Shown here piece after piece: positions 16,492 to 26,531 of a stretch of 64,000 bases of DNA. The number at the start of each line of letters is the position of its first letter. Position 1 is the stretch's first letter. The position numbers and the translations under genes are program-made. The notes below the pieces were generated by a model that was not told the origin of the DNA, ran no database searches, and worked only from the letters and a program-made list of their open reading frames with translations. The stretch lies in contig NZ_AKVN02000001.1 in the NCBI RefSeq assembly GCF_000271485.2, forward strand, positions 3,683,501 to 3,747,500, in the 5' to 3' direction. The stretch is from Pelosinus fermentans DSM 17108 (lineage in GTDB: Bacteria > Bacillota > Negativicutes > DSM-13327).

Positions 16492-17259
16492 TTAACACGC
16501 AGTTAAACCGCCATCCACCGTCCACACTGCGCCGTTAACGAAGGATGCATGATCCGATGCCAGAAAGCAGATTACATGAGCTACCTCATGAACTTTGGCA
16601 ATTCGCCCTATTGGATACATCGATGCCATGTCCCGTAAATATTCCTCCGGATTGTCTGCCTCTGCTAACTGCTGTGTAAGCATAGGCGTATCCACATCAC
16701 CAGGGCATATGCAGTTAGCACGAACACCATAGTGAATACTTTCTAAAGACAATGCCTTTGTAAAAGTCGTTACCGCTCCCTTTGAGGCGCAATAGGCAGT
16801 ACATAAACAATTACCATTAATCCCTGCATCAGAGGACACGTTAATAATAGCTCCACCACCCCTCTGCCGCAAATAAGGCAAAGCAGATTTACAAATAAAA
16901 TAGGTACCTTTTATATTGATATTCATGATGTGATCAAACTCATCTTCCGTAACTTCACCAATGATTTTTTCCATGTATATACCAGCAGCATTGATAACAA
17001 TATCCAGACCGCCGAACTGGGCTGCAGTTTTTTCTACTACTTCCTGGCATTGATTCACAGAACTGACATCCCCTTGTATAAAACATACATGATCAGCATA
17101 GGATGCTAATTCAAGTAAGGCCATTTGCCCCTTTTCCTTTTGACGTCCAATTAAGGCCGTCTTAGCCCCTTGGGCCAGCAACTGGCGAGCAGCCTCCAAA
17201 CCAATACCAGAAGTACCGCCAGTAATCATCGCTACTTTTCCCGCAAATTGGTAATTCAT
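16492..17259 (-). CDS. SDR-family oxidoreductase
   Basis: 255 aa classical short-chain dehydrogenase: Rossmann motif TGGTSGIG near 14-21, NAAG (NAAGIY) motif, catalytic Ser in INVSSDAG, and YCASK (Tyr/Lys) near 155-160. The C-terminus HASFVNGAVWTVDGG is typical of 3-oxoacyl-ACP reductase-like SDRs. It lies 99 bp downstream of tonB with no clear terminator between, so it may be the last gene of the long riboswitch B operon, or an independent unit. Substrate not identifiable. Confidence 0.9.
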   Translation of the reverse strand: MNYQFAGKVAMITGGTSGIGLEAARQLLAQGAKTALIGRQKEKGQMALLELASYADHVCFIQGDVSSVNQCQEVVEKTAAQFGGLDIVINAAGIYMEKIIGEVTEDEFDHIMNINIKGTYFICKSALPYLRQRGGGAIINVSSDAGINGNCLCTAYCASKGAVTTFTKALSLESIHYGVRANCICPGDVDTPMLTQQLAEADNPEEYLRDMASMYPIGRIAKVHEVAHVICFLASDHASFVNGAVWTVDGGLTAC

Positions 17260-17358
17260 GATTCAACTCCTACTACATTATCCTAAACTAGCTTCTTACT
17301 TATAATACTATATCACAAATCGAATGATTGAGTACCCCGCTTTTCTACTGATTTCTAC

Positions 17359-18093
17359 CTACTTAAAACGAAAAGTGACTGGCATGTTTGTATAGCACAT
17401 AATACTGGCGCCGCTCTCTGGGTCCTTAGCTGGTACAAATCTCCATTTTCGAACTGCTGCTACCACTGCAGCATCTAATATATCATGTCCTGATGTCGCA
17501 CTAATGGTTACATCGCCAGGTAATCCATTCACCAAAATTTGAATTTTTACCACTACGGTACCCGTCAAACCAGCTGTCCTCGCTCCTTCAGGATAATCAG
17601 GATCTACCTTAGATAATATCTGCGGCCGAACAATCTTACCTTTTCGTCCGCCATTTCCCCCACTGTTAGAGCCAGTATTAGTGCCACTGCTGCCGCTCCC
17701 ATTATTCCCAACTGCGTCATTGCCAGAAGAAAGATTTCCAGTCGACTCATTACTACTTGCAGACTGGGATGAAGCTACTGCTTCAACTGCTTCCATCGCC
17801 AGCTCATTGGCCACAGCCACTACCTGAGGGGTAACAGGTGAAACAGCTGTCTTCTCCCGGACTTGCATCGTCTGGACAGGAGCAGCACTAGATGCACTCT
17901 GTGAATTTGGCAATGGTTCATCTAATCCTGAATCCTCTATAGACGCATCGGTAAGTAATTCTAATTCAATGTAAGGTTCTGCTTCTATGGATGTAACAGC
18001 CTTACCAGCCAGCCAACCGATAACACCCAAAAATAATATATGAAAAATTATAGAAATGCCAATGGCCTTACGCCAACGTGGTCGGTATGTCAT
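17359..18093 (-). CDS. tonB: TonB-like energy transducer
   Basis: 244 aa. One N-terminal membrane anchor (GISIIFHILFLGVIGWLAG), a long low-complexity periplasmic spacer rich in Ser, Gly, Asn and Ala rather than the usual Pro/Lys, and a C-terminal TonB domain (VDPDYPEGARTAGLTGTVVV...VRKWRFVPA). It couples ExbB/ExbD proton-driven motion to the outer-membrane receptor encoded upstream in the same operon. Only 5 bp separate it from exbD. Confidence 0.92.
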   Translation of the reverse strand: MTYRPRWRKAIGISIIFHILFLGVIGWLAGKAVTSIEAEPYIELELLTDASIEDSGLDEPLPNSQSASSAAPVQTMQVREKTAVSPVTPQVVAVANELAMEAVEAVASSQSASSNESTGNLSSGNDAVGNNGSGSSGTNTGSNSGGNGGRKGKIVRPQILSKVDPDYPEGARTAGLTGTVVVKIQILVNGLPGDVTISATSGHDILDAAVVAAVRKWRFVPAKDPESGASIMCYTNMPVTFRFK

Positions 18094-18098
18094 GCGCT

Positions 18099-18509
18099 CT
18101 ATCTTCCTTTCCGGTCGGTAGCCACAGCCACCCTATGTGCCCCTGACATTTTGAGTTCATCCAATACTGCCACTACCTGACCATACTCTGCTTGTTTATC
18201 TGCCCGTACAACAAATATATTTTCTGAGTGTTTTGCCAGCTCGATACTAATTCGTTTTTCCAACAGGTAAAAAGGAATTTCCTCTTGATCAAACATGATA
18301 TTACCATTTTGTAAAATCGTAATATTAATATTCTGGGACAGTTCCTTCTGTACTGCTGCGGCTTGCGGCAAATTGATAGGAATAGTATGCTGCTCTACCA
18401 TATATAAGGTACTCATCATAAAAAATATTAATAAAAAAAAGATAATATCAATCATGGGAATAATCATTAATTCTGGCTGCTTCTCAATGCGCAAGCTACG
18501 CAATTTCAT
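18099..18509 (-). CDS. exbD: ExbD/TolR biopolymer transport protein
   Basis: 136 aa. A single membrane helix (MIPMIDIIFFLLIFFMMSTL) carries the conserved proton-pathway Asp in the MIDIIFF motif, followed by a small periplasmic domain. It partners ExbB (genes overlap by 14 bp) and TonB. In this operon it powers the corrinoid/tetrapyrrole receptor. Confidence 0.93.
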   Translation of the reverse strand: MKLRSLRIEKQPELMIIPMIDIIFFLLIFFMMSTLYMVEQHTIPINLPQAAAVQKELSQNINITILQNGNIMFDQEEIPFYLLEKRISIELAKHSENIFVVRADKQAEYGQVVAVLDELKMSGAHRVAVATDRKGR

Positions 18510-19143
18510 GATTTTCCCTCCGAGTTTTTTTATTGCCCGTCAGTCGAGTTATGATGAGAGTATAGACTTGTTCCATATCCGTAACCAATTGATCTAATCG
18601 ATGAGTAAAATAGGTGTGGACAACCAACGCCATAATCGCTACCATTAAACCAGTAGCGGTTGCCACTAAGGCTTCGCCAATTCCGCCAGTGATAGCCATA
18701 GGCTGACCATTTTTCACATTGAAAACGCTAAAGGAATTAATCATACCGATTACGGTTCCTAATAATCCTAACAAAGGGGATAAGGTAACAATGGAACTTA
18801 GATAATTCAAGTATTCTCTTAATCTGGCTGCTAATAAAGCGGCTGCTCCTTCCATAATTACTTCTAAGTTACTCTCCTTTTGGTAAGCCTCTAACCCTTC
18901 TGCTGCTAAACGCCCGATTACCGCTGGCGTATGTTCACATAATTGCTGCGCCTCAGCAATTTTCTTTCTTTCTAATAAAGGCTGCAGCTTATTAATAAAC
19001 AGCTGGGCATCTGTAGACATCTGCCGGAAATAAATAAACCGCTCCACTGCAATTGCCACAACAGCCAAAGAACACCCTGCAATCACATACATGACCGGGC
19101 CGCCCTGATGGAATAAATTAATGCATTGTGATAAAAATTCCAT
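18496..19143 (-). CDS. exbB: ExbB/TolQ proton channel
   Basis: 215 aa with three membrane segments: residues about 15-35 (GGPVMYVIAGCSLAVVAIAV), then LSPLLGLLGTVIGMINSF and the third around GIGEALVATATGLMVAIMAL, which is the canonical MotA/TolQ/ExbB signature. First of the exbB-exbD-tonB set, starting 19 bp after the chelatase subunit gene. Confidence 0.93.
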   Translation of the reverse strand: MEFLSQCINLFHQGGPVMYVIAGCSLAVVAIAVERFIYFRQMSTDAQLFINKLQPLLERKKIAEAQQLCEHTPAVIGRLAAEGLEAYQKESNLEVIMEGAAALLAARLREYLNYLSSIVTLSPLLGLLGTVIGMINSFSVFNVKNGQPMAITGGIGEALVATATGLMVAIMALVVHTYFTHRLDQLVTDMEQVYTLIITRLTGNKKTRRENHEIA

Positions 19144-19161
19144 TCTTTATCAATCCTTTCT

Positions 19162-21042
19162 TCATTTCATACCATTTACAATGTGAATAATATTTTCAGC
19201 TGACAAGTCATCCAGCTTGTAATACGAACCACCTAATGCATGAGCAATAGTAAAAGCAATCCCCAGCTTAATAAAATCTTGTTCAGTGTCAATCACTAAA
19301 CTGTTGACTCCGGTCTCACCAATTAGGCGAGCTGCCTGCAAAGCCTCACTGACAGCATCTTGTCCTGCTCTTCCCCCGGCATTGGCGCGGCCATCTGTCA
19401 CTAGTACCATGACAGGCTCTATACCCTTTTCTAGTCGGCACATGGTGCTAAGCATCCCAAGAGCTGTATACAATCCTTCTGCCAAAGGCGTTTTGCCCCC
19501 TGTAGGCAAATGCTGCAAAGACTTTTCTGCCAACTCTACACTGCGGGTAACAGGCAAAAGAATTTCAGCGGTCTGCCTGCGAAAAGCAATCATACCGACT
19601 TTGTCTCGTTTCTGATACGCATCTTGGAGCATGGATAAGATAGCTCCCTTAACCGCTTTCATGCGTTGTCTGGCTCCCATAGAACCACTGGCATCCACTA
19701 CAAATAAGAAAGTACTGCCAATTCGCTTCTCACGTACCTTTTGCCGCAAATCTCCCCGGCAAATATTGATACAACACATACTTTTAGCTCGCGTCAACTG
19801 ATAGGGTGCAGCCGCACGCAAGGTAGCATCAAATGCAAGATCTGTTACTGGTTTGGTGGGTATACAAGAGCGCACATACCGCCCCTGCCTCGTATTGGTC
19901 TTAGCCAAAGTACGTTTGCCGCTGCTCTGCCTCACTTGGCGTTTCTGTAAATCCAGCGCCATATTCCCTATGGGCAGCAGATCAGCCATGGTTGTATCTT
20001 CCTGCCTTTTCCCCTTCTCCAGTTCCCCTTCACTCTTCACTTCTGGCGCTTCATCCCTATCCTGGGATGGTTCGTTAGCATTAGACTGCTCTTCATCAGG
20101 CAACTGGGATTGCTCTTTATTGAAGGAATCCTGCGCTGGCTGATCATGCTGTTGCTTTTTTTGAGAATGCTGTTCTCTTGACTCTTCAGGCGGCTGGCGC
20201 ATGCGATGAGGCAGCACAAAGGCTGCAGCTTCTTGCATATCCATGGGCAAGAGATCATGACGTCCCGCTAGTGAAGCAATGGCTTTTGCTGTTTCCAGCA
20301 AGAAAATTTCTGCCCGATGACCGGCACAATTTCCTTGGGAAGAAATCTGTGCTGCTAATTGCATCATCGCATCTGAGATCAGTATCTGCTTTACTTTCTT
20401 GCGGGCTGCTGCGATCTGTTGACAGATATCTTCTCCCGCTCTTTTATATTTCTGATAAAAAGCTATGGGATTCTGTTCGTAAGCTAAAATACGTCGTAAT
20501 ATCTCGACGCGGTCTTTTATATTTTTTTCACCTGCTACGGTTACATATAAGCCAAAACGATCTAAGAACTGGGGCGGCAAATCGCCCTCTTCCGGATTCA
20601 TCGTACCTATCATGGTAAACTGCGCTTCATATGAATTGGAAACTCCCTCTCGCTCTACTACATGAATACCAGAAACCGCAACATCCAAAATAGCATTACT
20701 TAGCTCTCGCTGGAGCAAGTTTACTTCGTCAATATATAATATGTGATTATGAGCCTTCGCTAAAATTCCGTGAGAAAACTGTCTCTTGCCGGTAATGATA
20801 GCCTGCTCCATATCCATACTGCCAAAGACCATATCTTCCGTAGCATTTAACGGCAGTTCGATCAACTTCCTATTAGGAATGACCTGGGAAAGTCCTCGTA
20901 CTAAAGTGGATTTAGCAGAACCTTTTTCTCCGGCAATCAAAACACCACCCACCTTAGGGTTGACCACAGCAATCAATAGTGCCTTTTTAATTTGATCTTG
21001 TCCCACCACAGCAGCAAAGGGAAATACTGTTTTAGCTGTCAC
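19162..21042 (-). CDS. Chelatase AAA+/VWA subunit (ChlD/BchD-like)
   Basis: 626 aa. An N-terminal AAA+ domain has Walker A GEKGSAKST (38-46) and Walker B-like ILYIDEVNLL. A Glu/Gln/Pro-rich acidic linker spans roughly 285-360. A C-terminal von Willebrand A domain has MIDAS residues DASGS at 450-454. This is the build of magnesium-chelatase D subunits and of the ATP-dependent cobaltochelatase partner. GTG start with GGAGG 8 nt upstream. It works with the ChlI-like protein encoded next to it, but no large catalytic subunit (ChlH/CobN) is in this window. Metal inferred as cobalt from riboswitch control. Confidence 0.9.
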   Translation of the reverse strand: MTAKTVFPFAAVVGQDQIKKALLIAVVNPKVGGVLIAGEKGSAKSTLVRGLSQVIPNRKLIELPLNATEDMVFGSMDMEQAIITGKRQFSHGILAKAHNHILYIDEVNLLQRELSNAILDVAVSGIHVVEREGVSNSYEAQFTMIGTMNPEEGDLPPQFLDRFGLYVTVAGEKNIKDRVEILRRILAYEQNPIAFYQKYKRAGEDICQQIAAARKKVKQILISDAMMQLAAQISSQGNCAGHRAEIFLLETAKAIASLAGRHDLLPMDMQEAAAFVLPHRMRQPPEESREQHSQKKQQHDQPAQDSFNKEQSQLPDEEQSNANEPSQDRDEAPEVKSEGELEKGKRQEDTTMADLLPIGNMALDLQKRQVRQSSGKRTLAKTNTRQGRYVRSCIPTKPVTDLAFDATLRAAAPYQLTRAKSMCCINICRGDLRQKVREKRIGSTFLFVVDASGSMGARQRMKAVKGAILSMLQDAYQKRDKVGMIAFRRQTAEILLPVTRSVELAEKSLQHLPTGGKTPLAEGLYTALGMLSTMCRLEKGIEPVMVLVTDGRANAGGRAGQDAVSEALQAARLIGETGVNSLVIDTEQDFIKLGIAFTIAHALGGSYYKLDDLSAENIIHIVNGMK

Positions 21043-21063
21043 TCGTTATACCTCCTGCACTGC

Positions 21064-22092
21064 TTATTGATCACCAAATAATGCCTCTACTTTTTTCCAA
21101 TCTAATATTCCCTCTTCAAAAGGACGGCGTCTCATACGATGAGGCAGCGCGAACCGAGCTGCTTCTTGAATATCACTAGAAGTAACCGTAATACGTCCAG
21201 CAAAGGCGGCTAGGGTTAAGGCCGTTTTAATTACAGCTATGTCGGCACGATGACCATCCACCTCTAAGGCAATTGCGATTTTTGCTACCAATGTAAGCAA
21301 TTCATCTTCAATCGATACAGTCGGAAATAGCTGACGTGCCTGAATGATTTGCTGGGCTAACGTTTCCTGTTCTTCCTGATACAGCTGCAGGAATTTGTCC
21401 GGATTTGCTTCATAGGCCAAACGGCGTTTAATTACTTCTACCCTCTTATCTGGATCATGTTCACCAGACACGATCACGGATAATCCAAAACGATCTAATA
21501 ATTGAGGCCTGATATCTCCTTCTTCCGGATTCATCGTTCCCACCAAAACAAATCTGGCAGGATGAACGTAGGAAACGCCTTCCCGCTCTACCCGATTCAC
21601 TCCCATAGCAGCTGCATCCAACAGCACATCTACTACATGATCGTCCAGTAGATTGATTTCATCTACATATAAAATATTGCGGTTTGCCTGAGCTAAAATG
21701 CCAGGCTCAAACTTCTTTTCGCCATGTTTAATTGCATATTCAATATCTAATGTCCCTACTACTCGATCTTCTGTAGCACTCACAGGCAATTCCACAACTC
21801 GCATTTTAGCAGCCTGCACCACTAACTGCTTATGAGATGCAAGGCTCTCCTGGCAAATTCCACATAATTGATTATTATCTTGAGGATCACAATGAAATTT
21901 ACAATCTTTCACTGTTTCCATCGCTGGCAGTAAATCGGCTAATGCTCTTACAGCCGTTGACTTTGCCGTACCTTTCTCCCCTTTGATTAGTACCCCACCC
22001 AAAGATGGATTAATCACATTTAAAATCAATGCCAACTTCATATCCTCTTGTCCCACAATAGCGGTAAAGGGATAAATAGCAGAATGTCTCAA
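21064..22092 (-). CDS. Chelatase AAA+ subunit (ChlI/BchI-like)
   Basis: About 342 aa. [19 protein letters not shown] opens the family; Walker A is GEKGTAKST; four cysteines in CKFHCDP...CGICQ match the usual ChlI insertion; [16 protein letters not shown] is Walker B. Start chosen at TTG 22092 with GAGGAAG close upstream; an ATG 30 bases earlier has no ribosome site and adds only basic residues. It forms the ATPase ring with the ChlD-like protein. Most similar in layout to B12-linked chelatase modules. Confidence 0.9.
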   Translation of the reverse strand: MRHSAIYPFTAIVGQEDMKLALILNVINPSLGGVLIKGEKGTAKSTAVRALADLLPAMETVKDCKFHCDPQDNNQLCGICQESLASHKQLVVQAAKMRVVELPVSATEDRVVGTLDIEYAIKHGEKKFEPGILAQANRNILYVDEINLLDDHVVDVLLDAAAMGVNRVEREGVSYVHPARFVLVGTMNPEEGDIRPQLLDRFGLSVIVSGEHDPDKRVEVIKRRLAYEANPDKFLQLYQEEQETLAQQIIQARQLFPTVSIEDELLTLVAKIAIALEVDGHRADIAVIKTALTLAAFAGRITVTSSDIQEAARFALPHRMRRRPFEEGILDWKKVEALFGDQ

Positions 22093-22164
22093 TTTTCTTC
22101 CTCTCTTTCTACAGCGAATCATGTCATCTATGAACTGCTGGCAACTGTATTTTCCCGCTAATTT

Positions 22165-23406
22165 TCAATTTTTCTCCAGTGATGTAATAAACTGTGGAAA
22201 TGTCATCACCGTAACTTGGGGCATTTCTACTAATTTTGCATATAATTCAATGGCTTGCCCCTCAAGGAAATCCCGTTTTTCAATTGGTGTATCCTCAATC
22301 ACAATTAATTTTTTAGCCATAAAAGCAGCTTGTAAATTATCAATATTTTGTTCCCCATAGGTTAAATCTGACAATACCACCCAATCCGCCGCACTGATTT
22401 TTTTGCGATTTTCTTGTGCTGACAGTTCATCAATGCTTGAAAAAGGCTGCCCCAGCAGGCAAGGCAGATGAAAGGCTTCTGCTGCATTAGCATCCGCATC
22501 ACCTGGCTGTATTACACCAAGGGTCAGACGATAGCCCCTTTCATAAAGCAAACGAATAATTTTTTCCCCTGATCCCCCACCGCAAATAATATGAACATTC
22601 GTATCTTTATTGGGATTATAATCAGCAGCAGCATAGGTGTGGATATCTAAATTACCAGTTATTTTATTCATAAATACAGCAGCATGCAAACCATAAGCAG
22701 CTTGTAAATTTTCTTTGGTAATCACCTTCTCTGGAGGGCCGTCCGCAATCATTGTGTTCTCTGCCAATAGCAGCAGCCGGGAGCAGAATTTAGCTGCTAA
22801 TTTTAAATCATGCGCTACTATCAATACCGTTTTCCCTTGCTTTGAGATCAATTGACAATAACGAAATATTTCTTCCTGGTAGACCAAATCCAGACTAGCC
22901 GTTGGCTCATCTAAAAAAATAAGCGGCGTTTCTTGTGCCAGAACTTTGGCCAATAAAACACGCTGTTTCTCACCGCCTGACATCAAATGGACCGGTTTAT
23001 CCGCTAATGCTTCTACTCCTGTAAACTCCATATATCGATGGGCTATTGCTTTATCCTCAGCCTGCTCATGCTGCCACCATTTTAGATATGGATAACGCCC
23101 AGTTAAAACCACTTCTAAGGCCGTAAAACCAAAACCTACATTTACTTCCTGCTGCATATAGGCAACATGACGAGCCAGTTCCTTATCAGACAAGGTTGTA
23201 ATGGGGCGGCCTGCTAACTGTACCTCACCTGCAGCTAAAGGCACAAAACCACGCAGAGCAAGGAGCAAGGTACTTTTGCCTGCTCCATTGGGACCAATAA
23301 TCCCCACAAATTCTCCAGCACTTATACTGCAGGTAATATTCTCCAAAATTGTCTTTCCACCAAGCACAATACTAGTATTACGGGCGGTTATGATTTCCTG
23401 TGTCAT
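22165..23406 (-). CDS. BtuD/FecE-type ABC ATPase with an extra C-terminal domain
   Basis: 413 aa against about 255-270 for ordinary FecE proteins. Residues 1-250 are a standard ATPase: Walker A GPNGAGKST (38-46), signature MSGGEKQRV, Walker B IFLDEPTASLDL. Residues from about 265 add a separate alpha/beta domain starting NVHIICGGGSGEKIIRLLYE, then RLTLGVIQPGDADANAAEA and VVLSDLTYGEQNIDN. Similar long BtuD-like proteins are known in some archaea and bacteria. The glycine-rich start looks like a nucleotide or corrinoid-nucleotide site (inference). It overlaps the permease gene by 4 bp. Confidence 0.88.
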   Translation of the reverse strand: MTQEIITARNTSIVLGGKTILENITCSISAGEFVGIIGPNGAGKSTLLLALRGFVPLAAGEVQLAGRPITTLSDKELARHVAYMQQEVNVGFGFTALEVVLTGRYPYLKWWQHEQAEDKAIAHRYMEFTGVEALADKPVHLMSGGEKQRVLLAKVLAQETPLIFLDEPTASLDLVYQEEIFRYCQLISKQGKTVLIVAHDLKLAAKFCSRLLLLAENTMIADGPPEKVITKENLQAAYGLHAAVFMNKITGNLDIHTYAAADYNPNKDTNVHIICGGGSGEKIIRLLYERGYRLTLGVIQPGDADANAAEAFHLPCLLGQPFSSIDELSAQENRKKISAADWVVLSDLTYGEQNIDNLQAAFMAKKLIVIEDTPIEKRDFLEGQAIELYAKLVEMPQVTVMTFPQFITSLEKN

Positions 23407-24473
23407 GAGATTCCTCCAGACTGCTGGGTTTTACGCAGCAGATATAAGAAGTAAGGGGCTCCCAGCAACGCTGTCATAATACCTACACGAATTTCATTAG
23501 GAGGAAAAATCATTCGTCCTAAGGTATCACAGAACACTAAGAACAAAGCACCTGCTAAAGCACTGCTTGGCAGCAGCCAGCGATGCTCCGGTCCCACTAT
23601 AATTCGCATAATATGAGGTACAATTAAACCGACAAAGCCAATGGTACCGCTCACACATACGGCCATCGCCGTCGTAGCAGCAGCCACAAATAATAAAAGC
23701 AGGCGTAATGCAACTACAGGCACTCCTACGGATCGAGCTTCTTGCTCGCCTAGTACAAGAACATTCAAATGCCGTGCCAGCAAGCATAAAACAATCAGGC
23801 CGATAAGAATTGGACCGACTGCCAGATAAACATGTTCCCAGCGTCGATAGTCCAAGCCCCCTACCACCCAAAACAAATATTCTCGTACCCGATATTCATT
23901 CATTAAAGTCAAAATTCCGGATGTTAAAGCCCCCATTAACATACTGACGGCTACTCCTGACAACAATAAGGTCATCACAGGAATTTTTCCCCGTGACATG
24001 GATAAAAAAACCGTTGCGCTCACTGCTGCAAGGGCTCCCACTAACGCAAACATCGGCATAATAAATATACTAAAAGACGTAAGACCAAGAGCAATGGCTG
24101 AAACAGCTCCAAAAGATGCTCCACTGGAAACACCAATAATTCCCGGATCAGCCAGAGGGTTACCAAATACCCCCTGCATAACAGCTCCCGATACACCTAA
24201 TGCGGCTCCCACTAACACCCCTACGAGTACCCGGGGCAAACGGATATTCCACACGACAGCCTGAAATTCAGCATTAACCGAGGGGAAATATCCGCTAATC
24301 ACGGGTACATGCTGTCCAATAATTGCTAGTGTATCTTCCCATGGCACCGTTATGGTCCCCCAAGATATAGAAAACACGATCATACCAAGTAATACGATAC
24401 TAAGTACCACCATAATCTTCCATGCCTTTTTAGCCCGATTCCCTTGTGTCTTCTTTAGTATTGTTTCTCTCAT
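23403..24473 (-). CDS. FecCD/BtuC-type permease
   Basis: 356 aa inner-membrane permease with about ten helices. Motifs VWNIRLPRVLVGVLVGAALG and GTIGFVGLIVPHIMR. It is coupled by 4-bp overlaps to both the binding protein and the ATPase. It completes the inner-membrane step of an import route whose outer-membrane receptor lies three genes upstream. Confidence 0.93.
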   Translation of the reverse strand: MRETILKKTQGNRAKKAWKIMVVLSIVLLGMIVFSISWGTITVPWEDTLAIIGQHVPVISGYFPSVNAEFQAVVWNIRLPRVLVGVLVGAALGVSGAVMQGVFGNPLADPGIIGVSSGASFGAVSAIALGLTSFSIFIMPMFALVGALAAVSATVFLSMSRGKIPVMTLLLSGVAVSMLMGALTSGILTLMNEYRVREYLFWVVGGLDYRRWEHVYLAVGPILIGLIVLCLLARHLNVLVLGEQEARSVGVPVVALRLLLLFVAAATTAMAVCVSGTIGFVGLIVPHIMRIIVGPEHRWLLPSSALAGALFLVFCDTLGRMIFPPNEIRVGIMTALLGAPYFLYLLRKTQQSGGIS

Positions 24474-25420
24474 GGGTTATATTGAGGATAAGCTGCCTTA
24501 GCAACGTCCACTACTCCTTGTACAATATATTGTGATGAAGAGCTTAAATGACGATCGGGAACCATAAATAGCTGCTCTTCTTTGATTGCTCTCAGACTTT
24601 GAAATGCGGGATCATCTCGTACCCCCGCTTTAAAGTCCTCTACGTTGGTTTTACCATTATAATTCCAAGTTGGCATAATAAAAACATCGGGATTGGCAGC
24701 TATAATTTGTTCTTTAGACATCATTTCATTCTTACCAACGCCTACTTTACTTGCCCCATTCACGACACCTGCATATCGGCAGATATCATCAAATAAGCTG
24801 CCTTGTCCTCCGATTCCTCCCATTAAGGAGAAAAGGACTACCGTTTTCCGCTCCTCAGAACTGACTTTCTCCAATGATTTTTGGATCGTTCCTAATTGAT
24901 TCTCCATTTGGGTTACCATTTGCTGTCCCATCTCTTCTTCTCCAACAACATGGGCAATTTCTCCAATCACATGTTTTACGTCCTCAATTGTGCTCGGTGT
25001 TCTATATACATAGACAGGAACTCCTGCGTCACGAATGGTTTGAATCAATTCTATAGGCTGCCAGTCAGCAATAAATAATACGTCTGGCTGTAATGCGATA
25101 ATGGTCTCCGGATTGGCCTTCACCTTTTTTGATACCAATTTAGCCTGTTCACTTACATTGGATATTTCCGGGTCATCTGCCAAATAGGTTAAAGCTAAAA
25201 TGCGCTCCAAAGGAACCAAGTCCACCAGTATCTCATCTGTCCCCAAAGACAAGGACACAATTCGGCTGGGTTTATGAGGAAGTTTTATTACATGACCTTG
25301 AAAATCCTGTACTTCATAGCCTCCTGTTTTAGGTGCATCCTGCTGTTGGTTAGAACTGCAGCCAACAACTAGCAGAAGGCAGCAACTTAAGAGTAAAGCA
25401 ATAAACGATAATTTTTTCAT
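24470..25420 (-). CDS. BtuF/FecB-type substrate-binding lipoprotein
   Basis: 316 aa. Lipobox LLVVGC near residue 21; YEVQDFQGHVIKLPHKPSRI and ALQPDVLFIADWQPIE are the usual two-lobe binding-protein features. Cluster A-II proteins bind iron-siderophores, heme or cobalamin; the operon points to a corrinoid or related tetrapyrrole. It begins 3 bp after the TIM-barrel gene. Confidence 0.9.
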   Translation of the reverse strand: MKKLSFIALLLSCCLLLVVGCSSNQQQDAPKTGGYEVQDFQGHVIKLPHKPSRIVSLSLGTDEILVDLVPLERILALTYLADDPEISNVSEQAKLVSKKVKANPETIIALQPDVLFIADWQPIELIQTIRDAGVPVYVYRTPSTIEDVKHVIGEIAHVVGEEEMGQQMVTQMENQLGTIQKSLEKVSSEERKTVVLFSLMGGIGGQGSLFDDICRYAGVVNGASKVGVGKNEMMSKEQIIAANPDVFIMPTWNYNGKTNVEDFKAGVRDDPAFQSLRAIKEEQLFMVPDRHLSSSSQYIVQGVVDVAKAAYPQYNP

Positions 25421-25423
25421 CCA

Positions 25424-26389
25424 TTAACGCTCCTTATATTGCAAGGCCTGCTGCTGAATCCTGATTTTTTCAGACCAATCATTGATCGATGTATACATAA
25501 ACTCATGTACTACGTATGTAGGTTGCACACTATTTATAATCTTCTTCACGCAGGGAGAACTAAAGGGTAAATGCTCGTCGATGCGCAGCACATGACTCAT
25601 GGCAGCTGCCAAAATATCCTCTTGGGGCATAGCTGTGCCTCTACTCTGTTTGATATAATTCCCAGACAAGGAATGATGCAAATGCACACCATGAATATAA
25701 TGTTTATATTCTTCAAGGTTATCAACTATTTTCAGTACATAATCTACACCATCATCCTGATCCTTTAGTTCTGGATTCGTATTCATCAAATGACCGATAT
25801 CCAGCATAATCCCTGCCTTGGGATGTTTTACACTATCAAGTAACAACGCTGTAAGTTCTTTATCCTTCAAAGTTAACCCTGGCCACCACAAATTTTCAAA
25901 TAATAATTCCATATCCCCTGGTATGCTCTGGGCCAGCTCATTAATCACCTCAATCGTAGCTTCAATGATTTGTCGGTCAGAGAAGCTAAACTGCCAATGA
26001 AACAACTCTGGAATTCGTGTCTGGCTGACATGAAAGACGACATACTTGGCACCTGCCATTTTAGCAATACGAAGATTCTCACGATAGACATTTAGCCAGC
26101 CTTCACGGGTCAAAGCACCGTAACAAGCTTCAATTTGTGCATCACTGCCAAATTGTCTAAGCAGTTCCTCCCTGTCTCCTCGCCAGAAATCCAGCCAGTT
26201 CGGCCAAAAACGCAGATGCACCCCCTGTATCCACTGCTTCTTATGGACACGTGGATTCCAAGAATCACAAAACATCATTTCTAAACCATCTAAATGATGA
26301 TGATTCAAAAAAGCTTCTAAGCATACAGGGTTATTATGAATGAGTTCCAGATCAGATGCATAATTGGATAAATTCACAAGTTGTAACAT
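25424..26389 (-). CDS. Xylose-isomerase-like TIM-barrel protein
   Basis: 321 aa cytoplasmic protein of the sugar-phosphate isomerase/epimerase (AP endonuclease 2) superfamily. Visible features: HLDGLEMMF, KYVVFHVSQ, MELLFENLWW (metal-ligand Glu), AGIMLDIGHL (Asp/His) and IHGVHLHHS (His). So a divalent-metal site is probably intact. It sits between the TonB receptor and the binding protein in a riboswitch-controlled operon. Its substrate is unknown; a role on the lower-ligand sugar of a corrinoid is one conceivable idea, not supported by motif. Confidence 0.8.
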   Translation of the reverse strand: MLQLVNLSNYASDLELIHNNPVCLEAFLNHHHLDGLEMMFCDSWNPRVHKKQWIQGVHLRFWPNWLDFWRGDREELLRQFGSDAQIEACYGALTREGWLNVYRENLRIAKMAGAKYVVFHVSQTRIPELFHWQFSFSDRQIIEATIEVINELAQSIPGDMELLFENLWWPGLTLKDKELTALLLDSVKHPKAGIMLDIGHLMNTNPELKDQDDGVDYVLKIVDNLEEYKHYIHGVHLHHSLSGNYIKQSRGTAMPQEDILAAAMSHVLRIDEHLPFSSPCVKKIINSVQPTYVVHEFMYTSINDWSEKIRIQQQALQYKER

Positions 26390-26531
26390 AGTATAAGTCC
26401 TTTACTAAAAGTATAATCATTTTACGAAGGAATTGCTTCTCTTTACTCCCTAACTACAATATAACTATTTTATGTGTAAATGTTTAAAGAGATTATACAC
26501 TTTTTACACCTTTGCCCCTTGCCCCAAACTG

